Source: Streptomyces albiflavescens
Lineage (GTDB): Bacteria > Actinomycetota > Actinomycetes > Streptomycetales > Streptomycetaceae
Direction of reading: 5' to 3'
Assembly (NCBI RefSeq): GCF_014645835.1
Contig: NZ_BMMM01000009.1
Coordinates: 359,166-423,165, forward strand
DNA: 64,000 nt
The notes under the pieces were generated by a model. The model was not told the DNA's origin. It ran no database searches and saw only the letters and a program-made list of their open reading frames with translations. Within the stretch, counting starts at the first letter, position 1. Every line of letters starts with the position of its first letter. Below are positions 52,272 through 59,925 of the stretch, in pieces. Both the position numbers and the translations under genes were made by a program.

Positions 52272-54527
52272 CTACACCCCGGCCCGCTCACTTTCCCGGG
52301 CGGCCGGCGGCAACACGGCCTCCGGGGCCTCGTCGTGCGTGAGGTCGGGCAGTCGGTTCAGCCACTTCGGCAGATACCAGTTGCGCTCGCCGAGCAGGGC
52401 CATCACGGCGGGCAGCAGCACACCCCGGATGATCGTCGCGTCGATGAGCACCGCGGCGGCCAGGCCCACACCCATCTGCTTCATGGACTGCATGGACAGC
52501 GTCCCGAAGATCGCGAAGACGGCGACCATGATGACCGCGGCGCTGGTGACGACGCCGGCCGTGGTGACCACACCGTGCTGGATCGCGTCCTTCGTCGTAC
52601 GGCCCCGCAGGCGCGCCTCGCGGATCCGCGAGACCACGAACACGTGGTAGTCCATCGACAGGCCGAACAGGATCACGAAGAGGAACAGCGGCAGCCAGGT
52701 GATGATGGCGCCCACGCCCTCCGCGCCGACCAGGGACGCGCCCCAGCCGTGCTGGAAGACGGCGACGAGGATGCCGTAGGCCGCGCCTACCGACAGAAGG
52801 TTCAGCACGATCGAGGTGATCGCGATTGTCAGGGAGCGGAACGACAGCAGCATCAGCAGGAAGGCGAAGACCACGACGAAGGCGAAGACCGGGATCACGG
52901 CGCCGCCGAGCTGGTCGTTGAAGTCGTGCGAACCGGCGACCTGTCCGGTGATCGGTGCCTGGACGCCGGCGACCTTGCCGAGCGTGGCCGGCCGTACCTC
53001 GTCGCGCAGCTTCTCCAGGCTCGTGCCCGCCTTGTCCAGGTCGGAGCCACCGACCAGCGGGACGTACACGTAGGCGATGTTCTGCGCGTCGTGCAGCTTG
53101 ATCTCGACCGGGCCGCGTGAGGCGCCCGAACTGATCGCCCGCTCCTTGAAGTCGGCGAGCGCGGACTTCACCTCGGGAGCGTTGATGTCCTTCGCCTTGA
53201 CGACCACCTCGGCCGGCTCGGAGCCGCCCGGGAAGGCGTCGTTGACGCGGTTGTACGTCTGCACGATGGGCAGCGAGTTCCCGAACTCCTGGTCCAGAGT
53301 GAGGTTCTGGGTCTTCATGCCGACCGCGGGAGCCGCGACGGCGAGCAGCGCACCGGCCGCCACGAGTACCGAGATGAGGGGCTTGGCGAGCACCCCGCGC
53401 AGGACGGCGGTCCAGAACCGGCTCTCCCCGCCCGTGCGGGCGGCGCGGCGCTCCATGGCCTTGCGCAGGAACGGGATGCGACCCTTCTCGACCCGCTCGC
53501 CCAGCAGCGAGAGCAGCGCCGGCAGCACCGTCACGGACCCGACCATGGCGACCGCCACGACCATCAGCGAGGCCAGGCCCATCGCCTCGAACTCGGCGAG
53601 CCCGGTGAAGAGCATGCCCGCCATCGCCACACACACCGTGACGCCGGAGACGATGATCGCGCGGCCGCTGGTGGCGGCGGCGACCCGCAATGCCGTCTGC
53701 GCGTCCCGCCCGGCCGCGCGCTCCTCGCGCTCACGACGCAGATAGAACAGGCAGTAGTCGACGCCGACGGCCAGACCCACCAACAGCATCACGGAGTTGG
53801 CGGTGTCGCTCATCGGCATCACATGGCTGACGACGCCCATCAGGCCCATCGTCGCCATGATCGCGGTGATCGCCAGCGCCACCGGCAGCAGCGCGGCCAC
53901 CAGCGCGCCGAAGGCGATCAGCAGAATGCCGAGAGCCACCGGCACCGCGGAGAGTTCGGCCTTCTGGAAGTCGTCCCCGAACGCGTCGTCGAACGTCTTC
54001 ATCATGCTGGCGCCGCCGATCTCCTCGATCCGCAGCGATCCGTGGTCCTTCTGCACCCTCTCGACGGCCTTCAGGACGGGCTCCACCCGCTCGCCCGCGG
54101 TGTCGGAGTCGCCGCGCATGTCGAACTGCACCAGCGCGCTGCGGCCGTCCTTCGAGATCGTCTTCGTGTCGTACGGGGACGTCACGTCCGTGACCTTGCC
54201 GGTCCCCTCGACGGCCTCGACGACCGCGGTGACGGCCGCCTTGAACTCGCCGTCCGTGGCCTTGAGACCGCCGTCCTTCGACTGGACGAGGACCGTCTCG
54301 CTCGCGGGCTCCTCGATCCCGGCGTCCTCGACTATCTTCGCGGCGGTGTGCGTCTCGCCCTTGAGCTGGTCGCTCTCCTTGACGTCGACGCGGCCCGCCG
54401 CCGAGCCGAGCCCCATCGCCAGGACGACGAACAGCACCCAGATTCCGACGGCCGCCCATCGGTGCCGGGCGCTCCAGCCGCCTGCCCGGGCGGCGATGCC
54501 CCGCACCCGTGTATCTCCGTTCCCCAT
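52272..54527 (-). CDS. MMPL-family (RND) exporter
   Basis: This 751-residue transporter has twelve predicted membrane segments: TM1 near 24-42, a large extracytoplasmic loop (about 45-180), a five-helix group to about 345, TM7 near 365-385, a second loop and a final group to 725. Motifs are GLAVGVDYCLFYLRREREE and FGLSMDYHVFVVSRIREARLRG, the conserved Asp-Tyr proton-relay regions. MMPL proteins export lipids, siderophores or drugs. ATG 54527 is taken; upstream in-frame sequence is not membrane-like. The promoter contains a half-site also found in the convergent glycosyltransferase promoter. Confidence 0.9.
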   Translation of the reverse strand: MGNGDTRVRGIAARAGGWSARHRWAAVGIWVLFVVLAMGLGSAAGRVDVKESDQLKGETHTAAKIVEDAGIEEPASETVLVQSKDGGLKATDGEFKAAVTAVVEAVEGTGKVTDVTSPYDTKTISKDGRSALVQFDMRGDSDTAGERVEPVLKAVERVQKDHGSLRIEEIGGASMMKTFDDAFGDDFQKAELSAVPVALGILLIAFGALVAALLPVALAITAIMATMGLMGVVSHVMPMSDTANSVMLLVGLAVGVDYCLFYLRREREERAAGRDAQTALRVAAATSGRAIIVSGVTVCVAMAGMLFTGLAEFEAMGLASLMVVAVAMVGSVTVLPALLSLLGERVEKGRIPFLRKAMERRAARTGGESRFWTAVLRGVLAKPLISVLVAAGALLAVAAPAVGMKTQNLTLDQEFGNSLPIVQTYNRVNDAFPGGSEPAEVVVKAKDINAPEVKSALADFKERAISSGASRGPVEIKLHDAQNIAYVYVPLVGGSDLDKAGTSLEKLRDEVRPATLGKVAGVQAPITGQVAGSHDFNDQLGGAVIPVFAFVVVFAFLLMLLSFRSLTIAITSIVLNLLSVGAAYGILVAVFQHGWGASLVGAEGVGAIITWLPLFLFVILFGLSMDYHVFVVSRIREARLRGRTTKDAIQHGVVTTAGVVTSAAVIMVAVFAIFGTLSMQSMKQMGVGLAAAVLIDATIIRGVLLPAVMALLGERNWYLPKWLNRLPDLTHDEAPEAVLPPAARESERAGV

Positions 54528-54583
54528 GACGGGCCAGCCCCCTTGTGCGCGGTGACAGCCCCCTGCCGTCACCTTTCGTTATG

Positions 54584-54613
54584 AAGGTATGGGCCGGATA
54601 AGAACGTCTCGTC
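54584..54613 (-). promoter_or_regulatory. Putative MMPL promoter with shared ACGTCTCGTC half-site
   Basis: Minus-strand TACCTT (54589-54584) could be the -10 box, and a weak -35 position near 54613-54608 overlaps ACGTCTCGTC (54604-54613). The same 10-mer is in the palindromic operator of the convergent glycosyltransferase (50822-50831). A common regulator is plausible. Confidence 0.4.
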
Positions 54614-54870
54614 GTGCTGCCTGGTGAACCCTCGAGGGCGTGACTCCTCCCCTCGGACCCCGGTGTCTCCGCACTGGGGAGGATGGAAGCCCCTTACACG
54701 TAAAGGGACTTCTCGGGGATGTGGATCAGGGTGTCCGTTCTGTCAGGTGGAGTCCTCTTTATTATTTCGAAGGGTTGTTGATTAAGTCACAGCTCTATGT
54801 AGGTGTTGAACTGTGCGGGCCGATCGGACAGTGTGTCGTGCCAACCCGCAGGTAACTTTCGGTGCGGGCC
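54614..54870. other. AT-rich intergenic stretch, no gene
   Basis: Bases about 54755-54800 (TTATTATTTCGAAGG and following) are far less GC-rich than the rest of the window. An imperfect palindrome CCCTTACACGTAAAGGG lies near 54694-54710. No gene, tRNA or recognised attachment site is visible. Confidence 0.45.
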
Positions 54871-54909
54871 GCGGCCGTCGCGCCCACCCCCACGGGGCGC
54901 GACGGCCGC
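54871..54909 (+). terminator. 15-bp hairpin just upstream of DUF1697 gene
   Basis: GCGGCCGTCGCGCCC (54871-54885) pairs with 54895-54909 and is followed by TTTA, 14 bases before the ATG at 54924. It may terminate upstream transcription or act as a leader structure controlling translation of the DUF1697 gene. Confidence 0.55.
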
Positions 54910-54923
54910 TTTATGGTGGGCGG

Positions 54924-55472
54924 ATGACGACGATGTACGCGGCGCTGTTGCGCGGGATCAATGTGGGCGGCGCCAAGAAGGTGCCGATGGCCGAGCTTCG
55001 CAGCCTGATGGAAGGGCTCGGCCTCTCCGGCGTACGCACGTATCTCCAGAGCGGCAACGCGGTGTTCGGCAGCGAGCACGGCGACGAGGAGTCCCTCGCC
55101 GCGGAGCTCGCCCAAGCGATCGAGAAGCACTTCGGCTTCACCGTCGGCGTGCTGGTGCGCGACCACGCCTACCTGAAGGCCGTACGGGAGGGGTGCCCGT
55201 TCCCGGCCGCCGAACTGGAGGCCAAGCAGCTGCACGCCACCTACTTCTCCGGGCCCGTCGACGCCGAGCGCTTCGCCTCGGTCGATCAACCGGCCTTCCT
55301 CCCGGAGGAGTTCCGCCTCGGCGACCGCGTCCTCTACCTGTACGCCCCCGACGGCCTCGGACGCTCCAAGCTGGCGGAAGCCCTGTCGAAGCCGCGGCTG
55401 CTGAAGGGCATCACCGCCACCTCCCGCAACTGGAACACCGTCGTCAAACTGGAGGAGATGACCGGTGCTTGA
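54924..55472 (+). CDS. DUF1697 family protein
   Basis: This 182-residue protein has the DUF1697 N-terminal signature YAALLRGINVGGAKKVPMAELRSL and the late motif ATSRNWNTVVKL. The family is widespread and has no established function; the fold suggests a nucleotide or small-molecule binding protein. ATG 54924 follows a hairpin. The next gene starts inside its stop region (GTG 55465), so the two are co-translated. Confidence 0.85.
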   Translation: MTTMYAALLRGINVGGAKKVPMAELRSLMEGLGLSGVRTYLQSGNAVFGSEHGDEESLAAELAQAIEKHFGFTVGVLVRDHAYLKAVREGCPFPAAELEAKQLHATYFSGPVDAERFASVDQPAFLPEEFRLGDRVLYLYAPDGLGRSKLAEALSKPRLLKGITATSRNWNTVVKLEEMTGA

Positions 55473-55839
55473 GCCCAGCGCCGCGGTCGAGGCCGCCGTC
55501 GAGGGCGAACTGCGCCTGCTCGACCCGGGGATCCGCCGCTCGCCCGAACGCGTCGGCGCGCTCCTGCACCCCGACTTCCAGGAGTTCGGTGCGTCGGGCC
55601 GGATCTGGGACCGCGCCGCGATCGTCGCCGCGCTGGCCGCCGAGAACGAACCGGGGGCCCGGCTCTGCACCACCTCCCGCATGAAGGGCGTGCAGCTCGC
55701 GCCCGACCTGGTCCACCTCGCCTTCGACACCGACCACAACGGCCGCCGGGCGCACCGCAGTTCGCTGTGGCGGCTCACCGAGGAGGGGTGGCTGCTGTAC
55801 TTCCACCAGGGGACGCTGTGCGACTCCGACGCAGCGTGA
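55465..55839 (+). CDS. NTF2-like/DUF4440 small protein
   Basis: This 124-residue protein has an NTF2/SnoaL-like cone pattern: a helix ELRLLDPGIRRSPERVGALLHPDFQEF, IWDRAAIVAALAAE and a three-stranded sheet SSLWRLTEEGWLLYFHQGT. Such proteins are small hydrolases, isomerases or binding proteins. GTG 55465 overlaps the preceding stop. Its last 65 bases overlap the convergent transglutaminase-like gene. The specific role is unknown. Confidence 0.78.
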   Translation: MLEPSAAVEAAVEGELRLLDPGIRRSPERVGALLHPDFQEFGASGRIWDRAAIVAALAAENEPGARLCTTSRMKGVQLAPDLVHLAFDTDHNGRRAHRSSLWRLTEEGWLLYFHQGTLCDSDAA

Positions 55840-56671
55840 CCTTTCGTACGCCGGCGTAGGTCGTGTACGAGGTGATCTCGTCCGGGACGGTGAGGCGCCG
55901 GTCCTTGTACAGCCGCCGTAGCTCGTCCTCGGATCCGGCCGCCGCGACGGTGTCGGTCAGGGCGATGTCGTCCTCGGTGAGGGCCGCGTCGTCGAGGATC
56001 TCGGGGCCCCAGCCGTCCCAGGGGAGCACCTCGACGCCGTTGAGGGCGGCCAGGTCGTGCAGGACATTGCCCCGCACGAACCACAGACCCTTGAGGCCGA
56101 GCCAGCTGACCCCGAAGGTGCCGGGATCGGCCCGTCCGGCCCGGCACTCCCGCCAGGCCTGCCCCGCCACGACGAACCGGTCTCTCGGGACGTCCAGTGG
56201 GTCGAAGCCCACGTCGTACGGGCCGTACGCGATCTGCGCGTCCGCGAGCCGCCAACTGCCGTCCGGGAGGCGGTACTCGGTGACCCAGTGGTCCTCGTGG
56301 AAGCCCTCGGTGAAGTACGTCGCGAAACCGCAGCGCAGCCGGGCCGGTGTGCCCGTCGCCCGCAGCAGCGAGCACAGCAGCAGGGAGAAGTCGCGGCAGG
56401 TTCCGACGAACCGTTCGTCCGGCGCCCGCCGCCGCGTCAGGGGCTGGTCGGCGCGCTCCCGCAGGATCCGCAGCACTTCCGTCACGTATCGTGACTCGGC
56501 GTCCTCGGCCAGTCGGGGCTCGGGGATGAGGTACGCGAAGAGTTCGCCCTCGCCCCGGTGGATGATCACATCCCTTACGGCATGGGCGAGCCCGGCGAGA
56601 TCCCTGGGAAGCCCGCTCACATCGAGGTCACCGGGATCGCTGTACGCGCTCTGCGTCAGATAGATGTCCAT
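55775..56671 (-). CDS. Transglutaminase-like cysteine protease fold protein
   Basis: This 298-residue protein has the transglutaminase core triad: Cys in GTCRDFSLLLCSLL, His in EDHWVTEY and Asp in RLADAQI. It has no signal peptide or membrane segment. Such bacterial proteins act as peptidases or cross-linkers of small substrates. The C-terminal half is less typical. It converges with, and overlaps by 65 bases, the NTF2-like gene. Its role is unknown. Confidence 0.8.
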   Translation of the reverse strand: MDIYLTQSAYSDPGDLDVSGLPRDLAGLAHAVRDVIIHRGEGELFAYLIPEPRLAEDAESRYVTEVLRILRERADQPLTRRRAPDERFVGTCRDFSLLLCSLLRATGTPARLRCGFATYFTEGFHEDHWVTEYRLPDGSWRLADAQIAYGPYDVGFDPLDVPRDRFVVAGQAWRECRAGRADPGTFGVSWLGLKGLWFVRGNVLHDLAALNGVEVLPWDGWGPEILDDAALTEDDIALTDTVAAAGSEDELRRLYKDRRLTVPDEITSYTTYAGVRKVTLRRSRTASPGGSTAATPPR

Positions 56672-56845
56672 GCCCAGGACCCTCGGGTCTGCCCCAGGGG
56701 CAAGGTCAAGCCAGGGCGTCCGGGCGGGCCATGTCCTCGTCCGCGAGGCGCACGGCGCCCGCGTCGGTGGAACACCGCCCGTGCGGTGTACGGGGTGGCC
56801 TCCGCCGATGTCGTGTACGGGTCGGCCGCCGATGGGGAAGGGCGT

Positions 56846-57292
56846 TCATGCCGTGATTCCGATCCGTCGTGTCTGGCGCGCGCCGGTGACGAGGTACCCG
56901 ATGACGAACAGCAGCCCCGCCGTGCCGAACACCGTCACCAGAATGTAGACGGGGTACATGTCATCGCCCTTCGGATAGCGGGTCCCGCACATCCGGACCA
57001 CGCCGGGATGCGTGCGGGCCACCTCCAGGCACACCCGGTGCCCCGGCTTCGGATGGCTGAGGTCGGTGTCGAGATTCCGCACCACGGTGTGGCGGTGGTG
57101 GTCCACCGGGTACGAGATCTCCTGCCTCTGGTACTTGGTGCCGGGGTCGATGATCCGGGAAACCACGCCCGTGACCCGTATCCCCGTGTCGTCGATCAGT
57201 TCCGCACGCTGCCACTGGAGCGTCGCCGAGCACCCTCCGAACACGGCGATTGCCAGGAACACCGCTCCCAGCAGCAAGGTCCCTCTCCGCAC
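56846..57292 (-). CDS. DUF3592-like membrane protein
   Basis: This 148-residue protein has two membrane segments (about 4-22 and 118-140) around an extracytoplasmic beta domain (GIRVTGVVSRIIDPGTKYQRQEI, HTVVRNLDTDLSHPKPGHRVCLEV), as in DUF3592 proteins. The GTG at 57292 starts the first hydrophobic segment. It is divergent from the pantoate-reductase-like gene. Function unknown. Confidence 0.65.
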   Translation of the reverse strand: MRRGTLLLGAVFLAIAVFGGCSATLQWQRAELIDDTGIRVTGVVSRIIDPGTKYQRQEISYPVDHHRHTVVRNLDTDLSHPKPGHRVCLEVARTHPGVVRMCGTRYPKGDDMYPVYILVTVFGTAGLLFVIGYLVTGARQTRRIGITA

Positions 57293-57400
57293 GGCGGACA
57301 GCCTGACACGTGACGCGGCGGTGGACCAGGGCCGGGACAGCGCGTGGAGTTTGCGGAATCGTCCATGGCCGCTACACCCATCTGTGCGAGGCTCGTGGGC

Positions 57401-58438
57401 ATGCGCTACATCATCATCGGAGCAGGAGCGGTCGGCGGCGCGATCGGCGGTCGGCTGGCAGAGGCGGGGCACGAGGTGGTTCTGGTCGCGCGGGGCGCGC
57501 ACTACGAGGCGCTGCGTGCGGGCGGGCTGCGCTTCATGACCCCGGAGGGGCTGCACACGCACCGGCTGCCCGTGGTCGACGGGCCGGCGGCGCTCGGGGA
57601 GTTGCGCGCCGACGACGTGCTGGTGCTCGCCGTCAAGACACAGGACAGCGAGGCTGCCCTGGAGGCGTGGGGGCCGAGCCCGGTCGCGGGCGGCGGTACG
57701 GCGGCCGAACGGCTGCCGCTGGTGTGTGCGCAGAACGGAGTGGAGAGCCAGCGCCTCGCGCTGCGCCGTTTCCGTTGGGTGTACGGCGTCTGCGTCTGGC
57801 TGCCCGCCACCTTTGTCGAACCGGGCGTCGTGTCGGCCGCCGGCACCCCGCTCACCGGCATCCTGCACCTCGGGCGTTATCCGCACGGCACGGACGAGAC
57901 GGCCCGCCGTATCGCCGCCGACCTGGAGAAGTCCCGATTCGAGGCGCCGGTGGTGCCCGATGTGGCCCGCTGGCAGTACGCCAAACTCCTCGGCAATCTC
58001 GCCAACTCGATCGAGGCGGTCACCGGGGTGCTCACCAGCGAGGAGGGCCTGGCGCTCTTCCGGCGTGTGCGCGCGGAGGGCGAGGCCGTGCTCGACGCCG
58101 CCGGCATCGCGTACGTCGGCGAGGAGGAGCAGAAGAGGACCCGCGGCGGCAAGATCCGGTTCGAGCCCTTCGACGGTTCCGAACGCGGCGCCGGTTCCTC
58201 CTGGCAGTCCCTGAACCGAGGCACCGGCACCATCGAGGCCGACTACCTCAACGGCGAGATCGCGCTCCTGGGCCGGCTGCACGGCGTACCGACCCCGTTG
58301 AACGACCTGCTCCAGCGGCTGGCGAACACCTTCGCACGCGAGCGCAGGGAGGCGGGGTCGCTGTCGGTGCCGGAGCTGGTGCGGCTCGCCGACGAGGCGG
58401 TGGTGTCGTACGACGCGGCCGTGACGACCGCTGACTGA
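57401..58438 (+). CDS. 2-dehydropantoate 2-reductase family (ApbA/PanE) oxidoreductase
   Basis: This 345-residue protein has an N-terminal Rossmann domain with GAGAVGGAIGGRLA (residues 7-20) and VLVLAVKTQDSEAAL, and the C-terminal helical ApbA domain with KLLGNLANSIEAVTG. It reduces ketopantoate or a related 2-keto acid with NADPH. The first residues MRYIIIGAGAVG fix the ATG at 57401. It could be a paralogue acting in secondary metabolism, because it is not next to pantothenate genes. Active-site Lys (in KLLGN) is kept. Confidence 0.88.
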   Translation: MRYIIIGAGAVGGAIGGRLAEAGHEVVLVARGAHYEALRAGGLRFMTPEGLHTHRLPVVDGPAALGELRADDVLVLAVKTQDSEAALEAWGPSPVAGGGTAAERLPLVCAQNGVESQRLALRRFRWVYGVCVWLPATFVEPGVVSAAGTPLTGILHLGRYPHGTDETARRIAADLEKSRFEAPVVPDVARWQYAKLLGNLANSIEAVTGVLTSEEGLALFRRVRAEGEAVLDAAGIAYVGEEEQKRTRGGKIRFEPFDGSERGAGSSWQSLNRGTGTIEADYLNGEIALLGRLHGVPTPLNDLLQRLANTFARERREAGSLSVPELVRLADEAVVSYDAAVTTAD

Positions 58439-58503
58439 GCCGCCTCTGCGAGGTGTCGCGTTTCTTCAAGAGTCCTGGGCACGCCGTTCCTACGGTGAGC
58501 TGC

Positions 58504-59103
58504 ATGAAGAACGACGACATGCACTCGTACATGAGCGAATGCGCCGCCGAGGCGGCGCGTGTCGCGCGCGGCGTCACGGCGGAGCAGTTGAACGGGCCCA
58601 CCCACTGCCCCGGCTGGGACGTCCGCACCCTCGTCAACCACTGGGTCCTCTACACCTCGCACGGCCTGGAGCACCGAGCGCTGCGCAAGCAGCTCTCCGA
58701 GGAGCTGACCGGGCGCGACTTCACGGCCGACCCCGCCTGGGCCGGGGCGTACGCGGTTCAGCTCGACCGCGCCGTCGCCGCCTGGGACGAGCCGGCCGTG
58801 TGGGAGGGCGAGGTCGACCTCGGGATGGCGAAGATGCCGGCCGCCGAACTCGCGTCGATGATCATCAAGGAGATGGCTGTCCACGGTTGGGACGTCGCGA
58901 CCGCGACCGGTCAGGAGTTCCGCGTCTCGGACGGCGCCGCCCGGCTCGTCCTGGACGTGGTCGAGACGCACGGTGAGCTCTACCGTCAGTACGACGGCTT
59001 CGCCGACCCGGTTCCGGTACCCGACGACGTGCCTGTCTTCGAGCGCGCCCTCGCCCGCAGCGGCCGGGATCCGCGCCTGGCCAAAGCCGAATTGGGCCAC
59101 TGA
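58504..59103 (+). CDS. TIGR03086/DinB-like (maleylpyruvate isomerase-type) protein
   Basis: This 199-residue four-helix protein has the mycothiol-dependent maleylpyruvate isomerase/DinB layout. Metal-site residues are His in TLVNHWV and His in MAVHGWDVAT with intervening acidic residues, and the helix LTGRDFTADPAWAGAYAVQLDRAVAAW matches TIGR03086. Such proteins transfer or detoxify using mycothiol and bind a metal. ATG 58504 starts the helix MKNDDMHSYMSE; the RBS is weak. The next gene is also of a mycothiol-related family. Confidence 0.78.
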   Translation: MKNDDMHSYMSECAAEAARVARGVTAEQLNGPTHCPGWDVRTLVNHWVLYTSHGLEHRALRKQLSEELTGRDFTADPAWAGAYAVQLDRAVAAWDEPAVWEGEVDLGMAKMPAAELASMIIKEMAVHGWDVATATGQEFRVSDGAARLVLDVVETHGELYRQYDGFADPVPVPDDVPVFERALARSGRDPRLAKAELGH

Positions 59104-59158
59104 TACAGGGAAGAATTGGACCGGGTTTCTGTGCCATTGAGCGGTTAGCCTCGACGGC

Positions 59159-59776
59159 ATGACGAACACTTCGCCCACCCGCGTCGACTTCTACTTCGAC
59201 CCCGCCTGTCCCTTCGCCTGGATCGCCTCCCGCTGGATGCTGGAGGTCGAGCGGAAGCGGCCGCTCGACCTCCGCTTTCACGCGATGAGCCTGTATCTGC
59301 ACAACGTCGGCAACGAACTCCCGGACTGGTACCGGGAGTTGGTGGACAAGTCCATCGGCCCCGTACGGGTCGCGGTGGCGGCCGCCGAGCGGTACGGCGA
59401 GAAGGTGCTGCGCGATCTCTACACGGCCTTCGGTAGTCGTATCCACGAGCGCAAGGTCGGGGACTTCGACGCGGTCGTCGCCGACTCCCTGGCCGAACTC
59501 GGTCTCCCGGCCGAACTGGCCGAAGCGGCGCACGACGTGTCGTACGACGAGGCGGTGCGCCGGAGCCATGACGCGGGCAAGGAGCGGGACTCCGACGCCT
59601 ATGTGGGGACGCCGACGATCCATGTCGACGGAACGGTGTGGTTCGGCCCAGTACTGCGGGCCGTTCCGCGTGGCGAGAAGGCGGCGGAGCTCTTCGACAG
59701 TTTCCGCGTCCTCGCCGCACATCCGGACTTCTTCGAGCTCAAGCGGACCCGGACCGGCGGGCTCTCCTTTGACTGA
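59159..59776 (+). CDS. DsbA-family thioredoxin-fold protein, Rv2466c-like
   Basis: This 205-residue protein resembles Mycobacterium Rv2466c, a mycothiol-dependent nitroreductase, over its whole length: DFYFDPACPFAWIASRW, GPVRVAVAAAERYG, VGTPTIHVDG and FFELKRTRT at the end. The active motif reads C17-P-F-A20, so the second cysteine of CPxC is missing and a monothiol mechanism is implied. ATG 59159 matches the family start. It probably reduces or disulfide-exchanges with mycothiol. Confidence 0.85.
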   Translation: MTNTSPTRVDFYFDPACPFAWIASRWMLEVERKRPLDLRFHAMSLYLHNVGNELPDWYRELVDKSIGPVRVAVAAAERYGEKVLRDLYTAFGSRIHERKVGDFDAVVADSLAELGLPAELAEAAHDVSYDEAVRRSHDAGKERDSDAYVGTPTIHVDGTVWFGPVLRAVPRGEKAAELFDSFRVLAAHPDFFELKRTRTGGLSFD

Positions 59777-59855
59777 ACGATGGTCCGAAATCTGAACGCT
59801 GCTCGGATGAATCAATGCCTCAGGGAAGGGAGTTACGCGTTCTTTGCATCATTCA

Positions 59856-59885
59856 TTGACGGTGACACGCCATAGATCCTACCTT
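59856..59885 (+). promoter_or_regulatory. Sigma-HrdB-type promoter for beta-helix protein gene
   Basis: TTGACG (59856-59861) and TACCTT (59880-59885) are separated by 18 bases and lie 40 bases before the ATG at 59926. This matches the vegetative TTGACN/TANNNT pattern well. Confidence 0.6.
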
Positions 59886-59925
59886 TCTCGGCGTTGGGTA
59901 CAGCCTGATCCCACGGGAGGGGAAC

